A DNA stretch of 64,000 nucleotides from Paenibacillus odorifer (GCF_000758725.1 NZ_CP009428.1:4898001-4962000), one strand, 5' to 3'; numbered from the stretch's first letter, positions 26,946 to 36,284 are shown. Made by a program: numbers and translations. The notes: generated by a model not told the origin, from the sequence alone.

Positions 26946-27081
26946 CTAGTACCCTCATTAAGAAGGAAATACGCAGTTTATGGACGAGTAGGCGTTATCC
27001 TTCTAAATTCTGTCCACCTAATGATAGTTACCAATGGAACCGCCTCCTAAAAGTCAATGTCTTCACTCTAAACCAGGGTAA

Positions 27082-27273
27082 TCATAAAACAAACCTTATA
27101 ACTAAAAAAATGATAGCAATTATAGCCACAACGATCAACAGATTGGTTACCTCACTCCAGAATCCTGGAACGCCTTCAGTATGATATTTTTGCGCATTTA
27201 CATCATGGTTTGCTTTATGGCCTGCAGGGTCCGACAAATTGGGATTAGGTCCTGAATTAAAAAAGTCAGACAT
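27082..27273 (-). CDS. Small single-pass membrane protein
   Basis: 63 residues: a hydrophilic N-terminal 40 residues rich in Asn/His/Gly (NSGPNPNLSDPAGHKANHD) and one C-terminal membrane helix (about 44-62, LLIVVAIIAIIFLVIRFVL). Tail-anchored topology. AAGGAG is eight bases before the ATG. No family recognised. Confidence 0.7.
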   Translation of the reverse strand: MSDFFNSGPNPNLSDPAGHKANHDVNAQKYHTEGVPGFWSEVTNLLIVVAIIAIIFLVIRFVL

Positions 27274-27350
27274 AAATACAACTCCTTCCCATGAATATAA
27301 ACCATATTATACCAGTTCATTGCCATTTTAACGACAACTTAATGCCACCT

Positions 27351-27701
27351 TCAATATATCGTTTGTCGGAGGCTCTTAGGGAGATTTTTGACAACCATAT
27401 CGTAAGAATGATCAATCATTAAATAGATATCCGACTCTGGTAAGGAGCCATCCAAAACAATCGTATTCCAGTGTTTTTTGTTCATGTGGTATCCTGGCCG
27501 AACGCTCTCATGCTGCTCTCGCAAGTTCCCTGCAATCACCGGATCACATTTTAGATTTATGTAAGCATAATTCCCCTTATTCTCAAATATAAGCGCGAAC
27601 ATTTTACCGGCAATTTTGATCACCATTGGATCGAAGCCGAAAGGAAAATCCTTTGTTGCTCCATTCTTTTGTAAACAGTATTCGATAATATTATGGGTCA
27701 A
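27351..27701 (-). CDS. MmcQ/YjbR family protein
   Basis: 116 residues with the compact CyaY-like fold pattern of MmcQ/YjbR: KDFPFGFDPMVIKIAGKMFAL, then NLKCDPVIAGNLREQH, and GYHMNKKHWNTIVLDGSLP with the conserved HWNT. Often annotated as DNA-binding on structural grounds; the real role is unknown. Starts at TTG with GAGGG upstream. Single gene. Confidence 0.88.
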   Translation of the reverse strand: MTHNIIEYCLQKNGATKDFPFGFDPMVIKIAGKMFALIFENKGNYAYINLKCDPVIAGNLREQHESVRPGYHMNKKHWNTIVLDGSLPESDIYLMIDHSYDMVVKNLPKSLRQTIY

Positions 27702-27887
27702 AATCAGTCCCTCACCTTCTTCATTAAAACGAATCCTGTATACCTTATATCAAATATTATAACTGAAATAAACCTAACACTCTTGCCCTTGGCAAAATGA
27801 ACTCGTGAGTAATCCTTTCAAGTGCACGAAACCTGAATAACCTTAAATACGTTAAAGTAATATACAAATCTACAGGAGGTTTTTATA

Positions 27888-28085
27888 ATGAGATACAGTG
27901 CTGCAGGCGCACCAATAACCTGTCCTTGCTGTCAAAACGATACCTTTGATCTGGATTATAAACTGCTTAACACAAGCGGCGCATCATTTTTAGGCTTTGA
28001 CTGGGCGAACAAAAACGCTGCCATCCTTATTTGTAAGCGATGCACCCATATTTCATGGTTTATGAAAGAACCAACATCTGATTAG
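27888..28085 (+). CDS. Small zinc-ribbon protein
   Basis: 65 residues with two Cys pairs, CPCC (residues 12-15) and CKRC (about 49-52), spaced as in a zinc ribbon. Strong site ACAGGAGG before the ATG. No other domain. Possibly a nucleic-acid or protein-binding accessory; no family name assigned. Confidence 0.75.
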   Translation: MRYSAAGAPITCPCCQNDTFDLDYKLLNTSGASFLGFDWANKNAAILICKRCTHISWFMKEPTSD

Positions 28086-28121
28086 TGTTTGGTAAAAATA
28101 AAGTATTAGACTGGATCCATT

Positions 28122-28210
28122 AAAACAAGCAGCGGCGGACCAAGACTTGATAAATAAAGTCTTAGACTGCCGCTGTTGTCGTTGCAATAACGTTCCTCGT
28201 GAGCGTAATC
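28122..28210. repeat. A-H-A'-A structured repeat, copy 1
   Basis: Stem CAGCGGC...GCCGCTG with an inner AAGACTT/AAGTCTT pairing, followed by a diverged right part (TGTCGTTGCAATAACG, then CGTGAGCGTAATC). The stem sequence is shared with copy 2 at 35042. First of a family confined to 28-54.5 kb. Confidence 0.6.
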
Positions 28211-28226
28211 ACCTTAAGTGACAAGG

Positions 28227-28802
28227 TCATCTTACCGTCTGGTAAACGAGACCTATGGCTCCAGAATCAAAGGTCTTGTTTTCGATTAGCTTAAGATTTC
28301 TCTTCTCCTTGAGACCTTGGAATAATGGCAATCCCTTACCGATCAGGACGGGAGAAACCGTAATTTTATACTCATCAATTAAATCAAGCTGCATAAGGTG
28401 GTGTGCGAATCTAGGACTGCCGAGGATGACCATATCCTTGCCGGGCTGCTGTTTGAGGTTATTGATCTCTTCCTCGACAGCTTCTTTCACGAGTCTGGAA
28501 TTATTCCATTCGACTTTCTCCAGCGTCGTGGAAAAAACGATCTTAGCTGTCTTTTCGATCCACTCGGCATGATTCCGTTCATGCTGCGAAGCTGATGGGT
28601 TCGAAGGGACAGATGGCCAGTAACTGTGCATCATCTGATAAGTCCCACGTCCCCAAATGACAGTGTCGGCAGTACTCAGAATTTCTTTCGCATGGTTCTC
28701 CAAATCAGCATCGTAGGAAACCCAGCCAATGTCCATTTCACCATTCGGCCCTTCTACAAAACCGTCAAGCGATGCGTGAAGAAATAGAACGAGTTTTCTC
28801 AT
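28227..28802 (-). CDS. Dihydrofolate-reductase-like (RibD C-terminal) protein
   Basis: 191 residues of the YyaP/YwjB type, an NADPH-binding reductase fold. Seen: KLVLFLHASLDGFVEGPNGEMD opening, TVIWGRGTYQMMHSYW, and DMVILGSPRFAHHLMQLDLIDEY, then VLIGKGLPLFQG near the end. The substrate is unknown and it is not the housekeeping folate enzyme. The ATG at 28802 is chosen because AAAGGAG precedes it; an earlier ATG at 28823 includes that site. A promoter with a LexA-type box lies 140 bases upstream. Confidence 0.88.
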   Translation of the reverse strand: MRKLVLFLHASLDGFVEGPNGEMDIGWVSYDADLENHAKEILSTADTVIWGRGTYQMMHSYWPSVPSNPSASQHERNHAEWIEKTAKIVFSTTLEKVEWNNSRLVKEAVEEEINNLKQQPGKDMVILGSPRFAHHLMQLDLIDEYKITVSPVLIGKGLPLFQGLKEKRNLKLIENKTFDSGAIGLVYQTVR

Positions 28803-28942
28803 TTTCAGTTCTCCTTTGTTCATGAGGGATATCTACATTAGACATTAACTACATTTTAGCAGAATTCAACTTGGGTTGTTTCTTATGGATTGCTAATCTC
28901 AAACGCTCTTTTCTTCACTTTGGTATTTTTATCCACATCAAC

Positions 28943-28971
28943 ATTTTAGCAAACATACGTTCGTTTGTAAA
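28943..28971 (-). promoter_or_regulatory. Sigma-A promoter with a LexA (SOS) box in the spacer
   Basis: Minus strand: -35 TTTACA (28966-28971), exactly 17 bases, -10 TAAAAT (28943-28948). The spacer contains CGAACGTATGTTTG (28950-28963), a near-perfect match to the Gram-positive LexA/DinR box CGAACRNRYGTTYG. It points at the RibD-like gene (start 28802), leaving a leader of about 130 bases with no clear gene. Confidence 0.6.
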
Positions 28972-29001
28972 TGCACCTTTTTCTAATTTTCAAATCATCT
29001 T

Positions 29002-30474
29002 TCATTTCTTTAGAGCCGGCATTTTTCTGTGTTTCGTTTGTTGTTCGAATGCAAATGCAATCCGAATGAGTGTCGGTTCACTAAATGCCGTTCCTGCAAA
29101 TGTGATCCCAAAGGCTCTTCCATTCTCTTGAAAGCCTGCGGGCACTGCTATAGTTGGATAACCTGCTCTAGCACTTAAATCAGCTCCGACATAAGCAGGA
29201 AACAGGATTGCATCCAATCCATACTTTTCTAAAGCATGATCGATCCCTATATTTTGCGAATAATATAAGTCAGAGATAGACTCTACAATATATTCCGAAT
29301 GATTCAACGGTTTATCTAGCTGTGATCGATAGTTCAGCATATCTTGTCCATATTTCAAAGCCTTTTCCGAATTCCGCTCGTTCCATTCAATCAATTCATT
29401 TAGGTTATGGACAGGAAGTTGAGCCGGAAGGTTATATAAGTAATTTTCAACGGAATGCTTAAATTCAAGATTCATTTTGTTATATTTCCACTCTCTATGG
29501 AACGATGGAATATCTATATCTTCTATTATGTTGGCTCCAGAATCTTTTAATTTAGCCACAGCATCATTAAATAAATGTTCATCATATTCACCCATGTCAC
29601 AATAATTCTTAGGTAGAGCATTTCTAAAAACGCCTATGGTCGCTTTATTTAATCCGTCTTTATCCAAAAATGCTGTGTAGTCCATAGTAGAATATTCATT
29701 TTTACAAGTAGCAGGATCACTTTCATCTTTTCCCGTAAGTGCATTTAATAAGATCGCAACATCTGTCACATTCCTTGCCATAGGTCCAGCTGTATCCTGA
29801 GAATATGACCATGGAATTATGCCTGATCTACTTATTAGACCTACAGTTGGCTTTAAACCAACAATTGCGTTTTGCACAGCTGGACTTAAAATAGAGCCAG
29901 ACGTCTCTGTCCCCACGGCTACTGTTGAAAAATTGGCTGCAACAGAAGCGGCAGAACCCGTACTGGAACCCCCCGGAAAATGATCCCCGTATGGATTTTT
30001 GGTTTGTCCTCCTATTGAGCTATACCCAGCCCACATGGATGATGACATCCCATTTGCCCATTCCGTCATATTTGTTTTTGCAAGTATAATTGCCCCAGCA
30101 TCCCTTAGTTTTTGGACAAGAAAAGCATCGTTTGAGCTAACATGGTTTTCCAAAGCTAATGCGCCAGCGGTTGTATGCATTTTATCATTCGTTTCAATAT
30201 TTCCTTTCAATAATACAGGCACACCATGTAAAAGACTTCGTGCTCCGCTTAATTTTCTCTCCTGATCTAATGCCTCGGCAATAAAAATCGCATCTGGATT
30301 CATTTCCATAATAGAGTTTATCATGGGACCACTCTGGTCAAACGTTGCTATCCGATACATGTAATACATAACAAGTTCCCTAGAACTAACATCCCCTCTA
30401 TCCATTGCATCCTGCAGTTCGAGTATCGTTATTTCTTCACTCTTTATTTTTGCTAATTCGAAGATATGCTCCAT
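29002..30474 (-). CDS. Amidase (amidase signature family)
   Basis: 490 residues. The amidase-signature triad is visible: Lys in GVPVLLKGNIETND (about residue 90), cis-Ser in FPGGSSTGSAAS, and nucleophile Ser in VGTETSGSILSPA. The Gly/Ser-rich signature is intact. Hydrolyses a carboxamide; the substrate cannot be told, and a GatA role is unlikely without GatB/GatC beside it. Lies 28 bases after the GNAT gene on the same strand, so probably co-transcribed. Confidence 0.9.
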   Translation of the reverse strand: MEHIFELAKIKSEEITILELQDAMDRGDVSSRELVMYYMYRIATFDQSGPMINSIMEMNPDAIFIAEALDQERKLSGARSLLHGVPVLLKGNIETNDKMHTTAGALALENHVSSNDAFLVQKLRDAGAIILAKTNMTEWANGMSSSMWAGYSSIGGQTKNPYGDHFPGGSSTGSAASVAANFSTVAVGTETSGSILSPAVQNAIVGLKPTVGLISRSGIIPWSYSQDTAGPMARNVTDVAILLNALTGKDESDPATCKNEYSTMDYTAFLDKDGLNKATIGVFRNALPKNYCDMGEYDEHLFNDAVAKLKDSGANIIEDIDIPSFHREWKYNKMNLEFKHSVENYLYNLPAQLPVHNLNELIEWNERNSEKALKYGQDMLNYRSQLDKPLNHSEYIVESISDLYYSQNIGIDHALEKYGLDAILFPAYVGADLSARAGYPTIAVPAGFQENGRAFGITFAGTAFSEPTLIRIAFAFEQQTKHRKMPALKK

Positions 30475-30502
30475 GATAACTCCTGCTTTCCATTTGGGTC
30501 AT

Positions 30503-30961
30503 TTATGTAATAGTGTCATGTTCATATATTTTGGTGGGCCGTCCCCACTCGAAGTTATCCAGACCTATCTCCTTAAATCCATATTTCTCATAATAAAGAA
30601 TATGATCCGTCGCCAAGTAGACTTTTGCATAACCTAGTTGTCCAGCTATTTTTCTGGCATGCTCCAACAGAACGGCTCCTAGTGCTTTGCCTCTCTCACT
30701 TTCGTCAATAAACAATGGCGCAATCCAAGGTGATAAATCTTTTCGAGTTATAAATTCCTGCTCAATTAATTGATAAAACCCGATGATTACATCATGTTTC
30801 AACAGCAAAAATGTAAAAGGAAACTCCTCATCTTTTGAGATTAAACTTTCTTGTATATTGGGGAGCACAACTTGTTGTACTTTTGGCCACCGTTTTTTGA
30901 CATACTCAATAAGCTCATTTTGACGAAGAGGACATTCTTGTAAGGATTTAATATCTAGCAT
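30503..30961 (-). CDS. GNAT family N-acetyltransferase
   Basis: 152 residues. Core GNAT pattern: DVIIGFYQLIEQEF strand, PWIAPLFIDESERGKALGAVLLEHA (the acetyl-CoA loop ERGKALG) and YYEKYGFKEIG near the end. The TDHILYYEKYGF segment is typical of small-molecule acetyltransferases. Substrate unknown. Upstream partner of the amidase gene. Confidence 0.85.
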   Translation of the reverse strand: MLDIKSLQECPLRQNELIEYVKKRWPKVQQVVLPNIQESLISKDEEFPFTFLLLKHDVIIGFYQLIEQEFITRKDLSPWIAPLFIDESERGKALGAVLLEHARKIAGQLGYAKVYLATDHILYYEKYGFKEIGLDNFEWGRPTKIYEHDTIT

Positions 30962-31046
30962 CTAACCATCCCTTCTTGTAAAAAGAAATTCCTATACCCA
31001 TGTCTGCTCTCACAATAGTCATCCACCAGCTCTCAAAATGCATAGC

Positions 31047-31070
31047 AGCAAGCCCCGAGTGGGGCTTGCT
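31047..31070 (-). terminator. Hairpin after the 31116 gene
   Basis: AGCAAGCCCC and GGGGCTTGCT perfect ten-base arms around GAGT. No T run directly follows, so termination may be weak or it may only protect the 3' end. Confidence 0.45.
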
Positions 31071-31115
31071 GTAGGTTGTAAATACTAAAGTAGGTTATAA
31101 CGCTGGTTCACTTCA

Positions 31116-32225
31116 TTACTTAGAAACCGGTGTATAGATCAGGCAGCGCAGCGTCTTCTCGGGATAGCGCAGCTCTGCCGTGTAGGTGCTACCGTCTTTC
31201 AGTTTGACCAAGACCGCTACCACTCCGCTTTTGTCATATGCACTGTCTTTAATGATAGAGGAGCTGGTTATCGCACGGGTCTCGCCCTGCTTGTCCACCA
31301 CAATGGATTTAGCGGCTTGAAGCCAGCTGGAATCCTGGCTAATCTTTTTATTTATAGCTGCTGTAATCGGAGTTCTCTTATAGGACAGATCCACTATCGT
31401 AGTATCCAGTACGGTCCCACTCTTTGCATCCACGAACGTATTATACATGAAATAGGACTTATCCTGAGCCCGCAGTGTCTCTGCCCGGTAAGGTAGAAAA
31501 TTAACGAACCATTGACCTTTCGAATCAGGAAAAGGCTTATGATATGAGGTCTGAGCCTGCAACTTAGAGAGATCCACACCGAATAGACGGCTTACGCTCT
31601 CTTTTGCTCTGCGTAGGGCTTCATCCTGACTGATGTCCTTCTTATCTGGCTGTGCCACGACAAGATTGAGGCTTACCACATAATTAAAACGGTAATTCCA
31701 GTCGATCAATTGCAGCATTTCTTCATCGGTCAGTTCGCGCTTAGGAAATACATAGGTAAATTTGCTTTGATCCAGATAAAATTCGGAGCTCCCTGATTTC
31801 AAAGGTAGCTTCTGCTTGGGCCGTAAACCATCGTACTTGTATTGATCATCCAATAACATCCGCCGCTTATTCTCCTGGTCCGTAAATTGCCGCGTAAGCT
31901 GTTCATCCTTGCCAGTGAGCCTGGCCTTCTCTGCATACTCATTAATCTGCTTAATTTCTTCAGCGGTGACTGTGCGCTCAAAATAAGACTTGATCGTCGA
32001 GACTGGTGTTTTGGTTGCAACCTTAAGTACCGGGATCTGGCTGCTCGCCAGTTGAACAGCAGGCTTCTGGTTGAGTTCTTGCGTGTAGGAAACGTTCGCT
32101 TGAGACACATTCTGGTTCACTGTAGTGTAAGCGACGATTTTGGGCACTGCCAAAGCAGTCAGGGCCAGCAGACCACCGGATATCGCGATCACCCCAAGGG
32201 CTGATTTCACATCTTTACTCTTCAT
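31116..32225 (-). CDS. Exported or membrane-anchored protein with YcdB/PepSY-like repeats
   Basis: 369 residues. N-terminal signal/anchor helix (residues 9-34, ALGVIAISGGLLALTALAV). The rest is extracytoplasmic with PepSY/YcdB-like features: DEALRRAKESVSRLFGVD helix followed by strands, KGQWFVNFLPY, and TFVDAKSGTVLDTTI, which is the usual strand-turn-strand of such domains. No catalytic motif. GGAGG nine bases before the ATG. Possibly a cell-wall or protease-inhibitory protein; function not assigned. Confidence 0.72.
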   Translation of the reverse strand: MKSKDVKSALGVIAISGGLLALTALAVPKIVAYTTVNQNVSQANVSYTQELNQKPAVQLASSQIPVLKVATKTPVSTIKSYFERTVTAEEIKQINEYAEKARLTGKDEQLTRQFTDQENKRRMLLDDQYKYDGLRPKQKLPLKSGSSEFYLDQSKFTYVFPKRELTDEEMLQLIDWNYRFNYVVSLNLVVAQPDKKDISQDEALRRAKESVSRLFGVDLSKLQAQTSYHKPFPDSKGQWFVNFLPYRAETLRAQDKSYFMYNTFVDAKSGTVLDTTIVDLSYKRTPITAAINKKISQDSSWLQAAKSIVVDKQGETRAITSSSIIKDSAYDKSGVVAVLVKLKDGSTYTAELRYPEKTLRCLIYTPVSK

Positions 32226-32339
32226 TTCTCATAACCTCCATAGTGTAAGTGGGCTTGACTTACATGTACTTTAAGTTACGAATGTTATAAAGTACGAAGC
32301 CCCTTGTTATGAAGTTGTAAAATCAGTTACAGACTCGTT

Positions 32340-33404
32340 CTAAATATTGGAGCCAAGCAACAGATCAAGGATTGGGAAGCATACACTGCCCATGTTGACA
32401 TAGTCACAATTACTCATAACAGAAATAGCGATTTTTTCATCGGGAAGCAGGAACAGATTGCTTAAGAATCCAGTATCCCAGCCGGAATGTGAGAGAATAC
32501 GAGAACCTTTATATTCTCCTAGAAACCAGCCCAATCCTATCTGTGCATTTTCCGGATCATAGCCCGTTTGTGCATGAGGTTTCCACATTTCATCATAGCT
32601 ACCTGGCTGGAGGATTTCATTGCCGTTCCCGGCTGTTCCACCGTTTAGATGAATCAACAGATATTGGCACATATCTTCGGCATGGGTATATAAAGTGGAG
32701 CTAGGTGCATGGGCCCTGTTATATGGAAAAACACTACTAACGCAGCCACCACATTCATGGGTAGCTCCAAGCACATGAGGTGCAGCAATATAAGCTTCAA
32801 CCTCCTGTTTAAGAAAAGAACTGGACTGCATTCCTGTTGGTTCAAGAATATTTTTTTCCATATACTGCTCGAAGCTCATATCGCTGACTTTTGCTATCAT
32901 ATCTCCCAAGATCTCATATCCTATATTACTATAGGCAAATTTCTCTCCCGGTTGGCTTAACAGCTTGTGGTGACCTATCCCTTTTACATATCGTTCAAGA
33001 CTTTGCTCGTCGTATTCAGGGCGATCCCACGCATAATCTTCCTCATCAGGCATACCGGAGGTATGATTCATAAGCTGTCTTATTGTTATATTTTGATACC
33101 GCTCATCCTCTAACTTAAAATATGACAGGTATTTAGTGATGGGGGCATCCAATTCTACCTTACCACGCTCAACTAATTGCATAATGGCGGTTGCTACGAA
33201 GGTTTTGGAGACAGAGGCTTGGTGAAACAAAGTGCCACGAACTACAGGATCACCCGTCGATAAATTTGCCGTCCCATATTCACCAGTAAACAGAACTCGG
33301 TTGTCCTTTACGATTCCGGCCGCTAATCCCGGAAACTTTTCATTTTCCACAAACTTGATTAGCATTTCATGCAAGATATCCTCTATCTTCTGATTCGTGT
33401 ACAT
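32340..33404 (-). CDS. Serine hydrolase, beta-lactamase class C-like
   Basis: 354 residues. All three motifs of the family are present: SxxK in HQASVSKTFVATAIMQL (about residue 65), YxN in FAYSNIGYEILGDMI (about 155), and HxG in SRILSHSGWDTGFLSN (about 315). No signal peptide, so cytoplasmic or non-classically exported. Such proteins are esterases, D-aminopeptidases or penicillin-binding relatives. True beta-lactamase activity is not implied. Confidence 0.9.
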   Translation of the reverse strand: MYTNQKIEDILHEMLIKFVENEKFPGLAAGIVKDNRVLFTGEYGTANLSTGDPVVRGTLFHQASVSKTFVATAIMQLVERGKVELDAPITKYLSYFKLEDERYQNITIRQLMNHTSGMPDEEDYAWDRPEYDEQSLERYVKGIGHHKLLSQPGEKFAYSNIGYEILGDMIAKVSDMSFEQYMEKNILEPTGMQSSSFLKQEVEAYIAAPHVLGATHECGGCVSSVFPYNRAHAPSSTLYTHAEDMCQYLLIHLNGGTAGNGNEILQPGSYDEMWKPHAQTGYDPENAQIGLGWFLGEYKGSRILSHSGWDTGFLSNLFLLPDEKIAISVMSNCDYVNMGSVCFPILDLLLGSNI

Positions 33405-33606
33405 TTTGTCCTCCCCAATGACAATAAAGCACCATTTTCAATAAATTCACCCATACAAATAATAACATCTTATCGACCCTTTATCTGGTAATAAATAATT
33501 ATAATCAAATAAACAGTCGCTTACTTGAAAAGGCAGCAATTCATTTTCCGAGCTTCCGAGCCAGCCTCCAATTAGAGGACCCACAACGCGTGGTCTTTCT
33601 ACCTTG

Positions 33607-34791
33607 CTAATAATATCCATGAATCGTCTTCGCCTGCCCTTCAACAACCATAGATTTTACGGCTGAAACAGACGGCTGCCGCAGCTTGATAACCTCTAAA
33701 GCCTCAGTAACGATAGCATCCGCGGCTGATTTCCGGGAAAAGTTCTTCATATCCTGCACCTTTTCATCCCTGTACCCCAGATGCTCCAATCTCTGAAGCT
33801 GCTCTACTAACTGCTCCTCGTTTCGGGCAATCTCTATTAAATTGTGCTCAGACAACCATTCTGCATTGCCTGCCTCCTGACCGGGGAGCGGACGATAGAC
33901 AATTACAGGAAGTGCTAGAGCCATCGCCTCAGTCAAGGTAATCCCCCCTGCTTTGGTCAACAGACAGGAGGATATGCACATTAGCTCCTGCATTTCTTCT
34001 GTATAACCCCGTATGTGAACCCGAGGATTCTCTTGAAAAAGCTCTTCCGTAGCCATCTGGAGCTTATGATTATTCCCGCACAATACCATTACATCGAAGT
34101 TTGATTGCTGCAGCGCCCTTATTATTAAATGGTTAATATCACTCAATACGCCGTAAGCCCCTGCCGCAAGTAATAGATAATGTCGATTTCCATCTAGTCC
34201 ATGCTTACGTAAAAGGGCTTCACGTTCCTGAGTCTGTTCAAAAGCTTCACGAATCGGAATCCCGCTAACCACAAGCTTTTCTTCAGCAATACCTAATGAC
34301 ATCAGTTCTGCTTTCATACTTTCCGTAGCAATAAAATACTTCGAGGTTTGTGGATGAAGCCACCTGCCATGAACCACATAATCCGTCATGACAGTGAAAA
34401 GGGGGATTCGTCTTCCCTTTGTTGATGCAAGCTCAGCAGCGGCCAAATAGGGAAAGGTATGAATGATAATATCCGGTCCAATCTCGTCGATGATCCTTTG
34501 CACTTTCCGCTTGCCCATAGAATGAATCCATTTACCCATGAACTGGTCTGGTTTAATCTTGCTCGTCAACTTATACACTAATCCATAAAATTCTTGAGTA
34601 TAACCTGTGCTGTTCAGATAGAATCTGCGGGACAGCTCATTCAGACTAGGGTAGACTGCAGCGAAAAGATCCAAGGTAACAATCCGGCTGATCCCTCTAC
34701 GTCTAAAAGAATGATCAATTGCTTCTGCTACTTTGATATGCCCGTCTCCAAATGCCGAAGTTACAATAAGTACTTTAGGATCTGTGTTCAT
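33607..34791 (-). CDS. MGDG synthase/UgtP-like glycosyltransferase
   Basis: 394 residues of the GT28 family, like Bacillus processive diacylglycerol glucosyltransferase. Seen: KVLIVTSAFGDGHIKVAEAI at the start, IHTFPYLAAAELA, the TDYVVHGRWLHPQ acceptor segment, and the donor site CLLTKAGGITLTEAMALALPV with PLPGQEAGNA. Makes glycolipids at the membrane from UDP-sugar and diacylglycerol. The ATG at 34791 has AAGGAG six bases upstream; the frame is open a further 50 codons without support. Confidence 0.88.
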   Translation of the reverse strand: MNTDPKVLIVTSAFGDGHIKVAEAIDHSFRRRGISRIVTLDLFAAVYPSLNELSRRFYLNSTGYTQEFYGLVYKLTSKIKPDQFMGKWIHSMGKRKVQRIIDEIGPDIIIHTFPYLAAAELASTKGRRIPLFTVMTDYVVHGRWLHPQTSKYFIATESMKAELMSLGIAEEKLVVSGIPIREAFEQTQEREALLRKHGLDGNRHYLLLAAGAYGVLSDINHLIIRALQQSNFDVMVLCGNNHKLQMATEELFQENPRVHIRGYTEEMQELMCISSCLLTKAGGITLTEAMALALPVIVYRPLPGQEAGNAEWLSEHNLIEIARNEEQLVEQLQRLEHLGYRDEKVQDMKNFSRKSAADAIVTEALEVIKLRQPSVSAVKSMVVEGQAKTIHGYY

Positions 34792-35041
34792 GAGAAAGCT
34801 CCTTTTTCGCTTGGCCTTCTCTAACTCTAACTCTGAATCGTAAACAGATAGTGATGAGATCCTCAACTTAATATTAACTTCATGATTTTCTATAGAGCGA
34901 AGCAAACGAAGAAATCCGCAGAAAAAAACACAGTGCATCAACCTCCAGTAACGATAGGATTAATGTTCTGTGTTTAGTTAAAGGCCAACTGTGTCCGAAA
35001 GCATCTTCGAACGTGTAATATGATCAAATTAAATGAAAGTT

Positions 35042-35109
35042 GGTGTCTGAGTAAATAAAGTTTTAGACTGCCGCTGGTTTATTGAACTAACGTGTCCCGT
35101 TAGCTCAAT
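35042..35109. repeat. A-H-A'-A structured repeat, copy 2 (right part)
   Basis: Right stem arm (TAGACTGCCGCTG, as in copy 1), then TTTATTGAACTAACG and CCCGTTAGCTCAAT. The left arm is mostly lost. The stop codon of the 35100 gene is the TAA complementary to the TTA of CGTTAG. Confidence 0.6.
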
Positions 35110-35540
35110 TGATTACCTTTGAAAAGTGAGTCTGTATTTGATATATATCCATAAATGAAAAATGTATTATTTTCTTCTCTATACGGAATTCTTAATTCAT
35201 GTAAAATCGAAAGAAATTCTTTACTTATGTCAATTAATTCAGGAGGAAGCAGATTCCCCTTGTGCTTCTGATACCTTGGTCTAACCCGTATCCATTCTAC
35301 AGAAAAAAAAGGTGAAAGTCCTTCTATCCAATCCCCTAAATACCAGACGTCGTTTTCGAAGTTCTCTGGATAAAGTATATCGTCTAATACATACTTAGCT
35401 TGATATGGAGGGGTAAAAGGTAGTTTATTTAGTACATCACTTTGTAAGTTTCCCCACTTAGTGTCATTCATAACTGAACATAATTGTTTCTGTGTAATAA
35501 CTTCATGTACCCTTTTTTTAAAATCCTGTTCAAAACCCAC
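35100..35540 (-). CDS. Hypothetical protein, possibly DUF6678-like
   Basis: 146 residues, soluble. The central CSVMNDTKWGNLQSDVLNKLPF followed by FFSVEWIRVRPRY recalls the DUF6678 family from memory, not checked. GTG start at 35540 with CAGGAGG ten bases upstream. The stop codon lies inside the terminal motif of repeat copy 2, and the 5' leader starts within copy 3, so the gene is bracketed by the repeats as one unit. Confidence 0.7.
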   Translation of the reverse strand: MGFEQDFKKRVHEVITQKQLCSVMNDTKWGNLQSDVLNKLPFTPPYQAKYVLDDILYPENFENDVWYLGDWIEGLSPFFSVEWIRVRPRYQKHKGNLLPPELIDISKEFLSILHELRIPYREENNTFFIYGYISNTDSLFKGNQLS

Positions 35541-35583
35541 AATTAAAAATCCTCCTGAATAACAACATAAATCCCACGCTGAC

Positions 35584-35631
35584 CTGCCCGTGTGTCGTTA
35601 TTGAGTTATCGTTATCCGTTAACTTAATACA
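35584..35631. repeat. A-H-A'-A structured repeat, copy 3 (right part)
   Basis: GTGTGTCGTTATTGAGTTATCG then TCCGTTAACTTAATA, identical in layout to the right part of the copy at 42806. The left direct repeat is missing. Confidence 0.6.
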
Positions 35632-35662
35632 AAATGGCTGCTCGGCTATTACATATTCAAAA

Positions 35663-36106
35663 TTAGTCAAGTTTAATAATCTTATCAAAGCAGTATGAAT
35701 CTTTGTCATAGCCATTATGCACATAGAAAGCATGGGCGTCGGTTCGCTTAAATCCGCTACATAAAATAATACTTGATATTTCCATTTCTTTAGCGTAATT
35801 TTCAGTGTATCTTAGTAGTTCTGTACCTATCCCATTATGCTGTAATTCCTTTTTAACAGCAAGCCCTTGAATATGTAGATAACCATTCGAAGACCCTACG
35901 GATAACGCCTGAACTATAGTGACAAAACCAACCACATCATTTTCAAATAATGCAACGAATGTTTTGTAATTTCCAGCCTTATTCATGTTTTCCATAGTAA
36001 CTCGAAAGTTTTCAATATTAACATTGCGAACGCCAAGTACATCATTCCATAAAAAAACAACTTCAGTATAATCATTTGCTACAACTTCTCGTATTTTAAT
36101 TTCCAT
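35663..36106 (-). CDS. GNAT family N-acetyltransferase
   Basis: 147 residues. GNAT core: VVGFVTIVQALSVG strand, YLHIQGLAVKKELQHNGIGTELLRY with the QxxGIG acetyl-CoA loop, and AHAFYVHNGY near the end. Resembles AAC(3)-I/AAC(6')-type small acetyltransferases in size; the substrate is unknown. The ATG at 36106 has AAAGG with five Gs as spacer; an upstream TTG at 36130 has no site. Confidence 0.85.
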   Translation of the reverse strand: MEIKIREVVANDYTEVVFLWNDVLGVRNVNIENFRVTMENMNKAGNYKTFVALFENDVVGFVTIVQALSVGSSNGYLHIQGLAVKKELQHNGIGTELLRYTENYAKEMEISSIILCSGFKRTDAHAFYVHNGYDKDSYCFDKIIKLD

Positions 36107-36157
36107 CCCCCCCTTTATAGAAATATTCAAGCAAAGGATTCGACAATTGATGAAGCA

Positions 36158-36239
36158 ATCCTGCCCGTAACTTTAACAAATAAAAGAGGAGCATTGTCAT
36201 GGCAATGCTCCTCAGCTATCGTTTCCCGTAAGCTTTATA
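36158..36239. repeat. A-H-A'-A structured repeat, copy 4
   Basis: ATCCTGCCCGTAACTTTAA, stem GAGGAGCATTG/CAATGCTCCTC with loop TCATGG, then AGCTATCGTTTCCCGTAAGC. Core written GTAA instead of GTTA. Confidence 0.65.
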
Positions 36240-36284
36240 GATTGCCTCTTTTTCAGCCTGCAATCATTAGAATCCATTCTCTCA

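Noticed and set aside
28871..29131. 86-codon plus-strand frame across the SOS promoter
   Set aside because: It overlaps the amidase gene's 3' end antisense and the promoter with the LexA box. It has no ribosome binding site.
33447..33620. 57-66-codon minus-strand frame downstream of the MGDG-synthase-like gene
   Set aside because: It overlaps the end of the glycosyltransferase gene, has no convincing ribosome binding site and no recognisable pattern. A chance frame is more likely, though not excluded.
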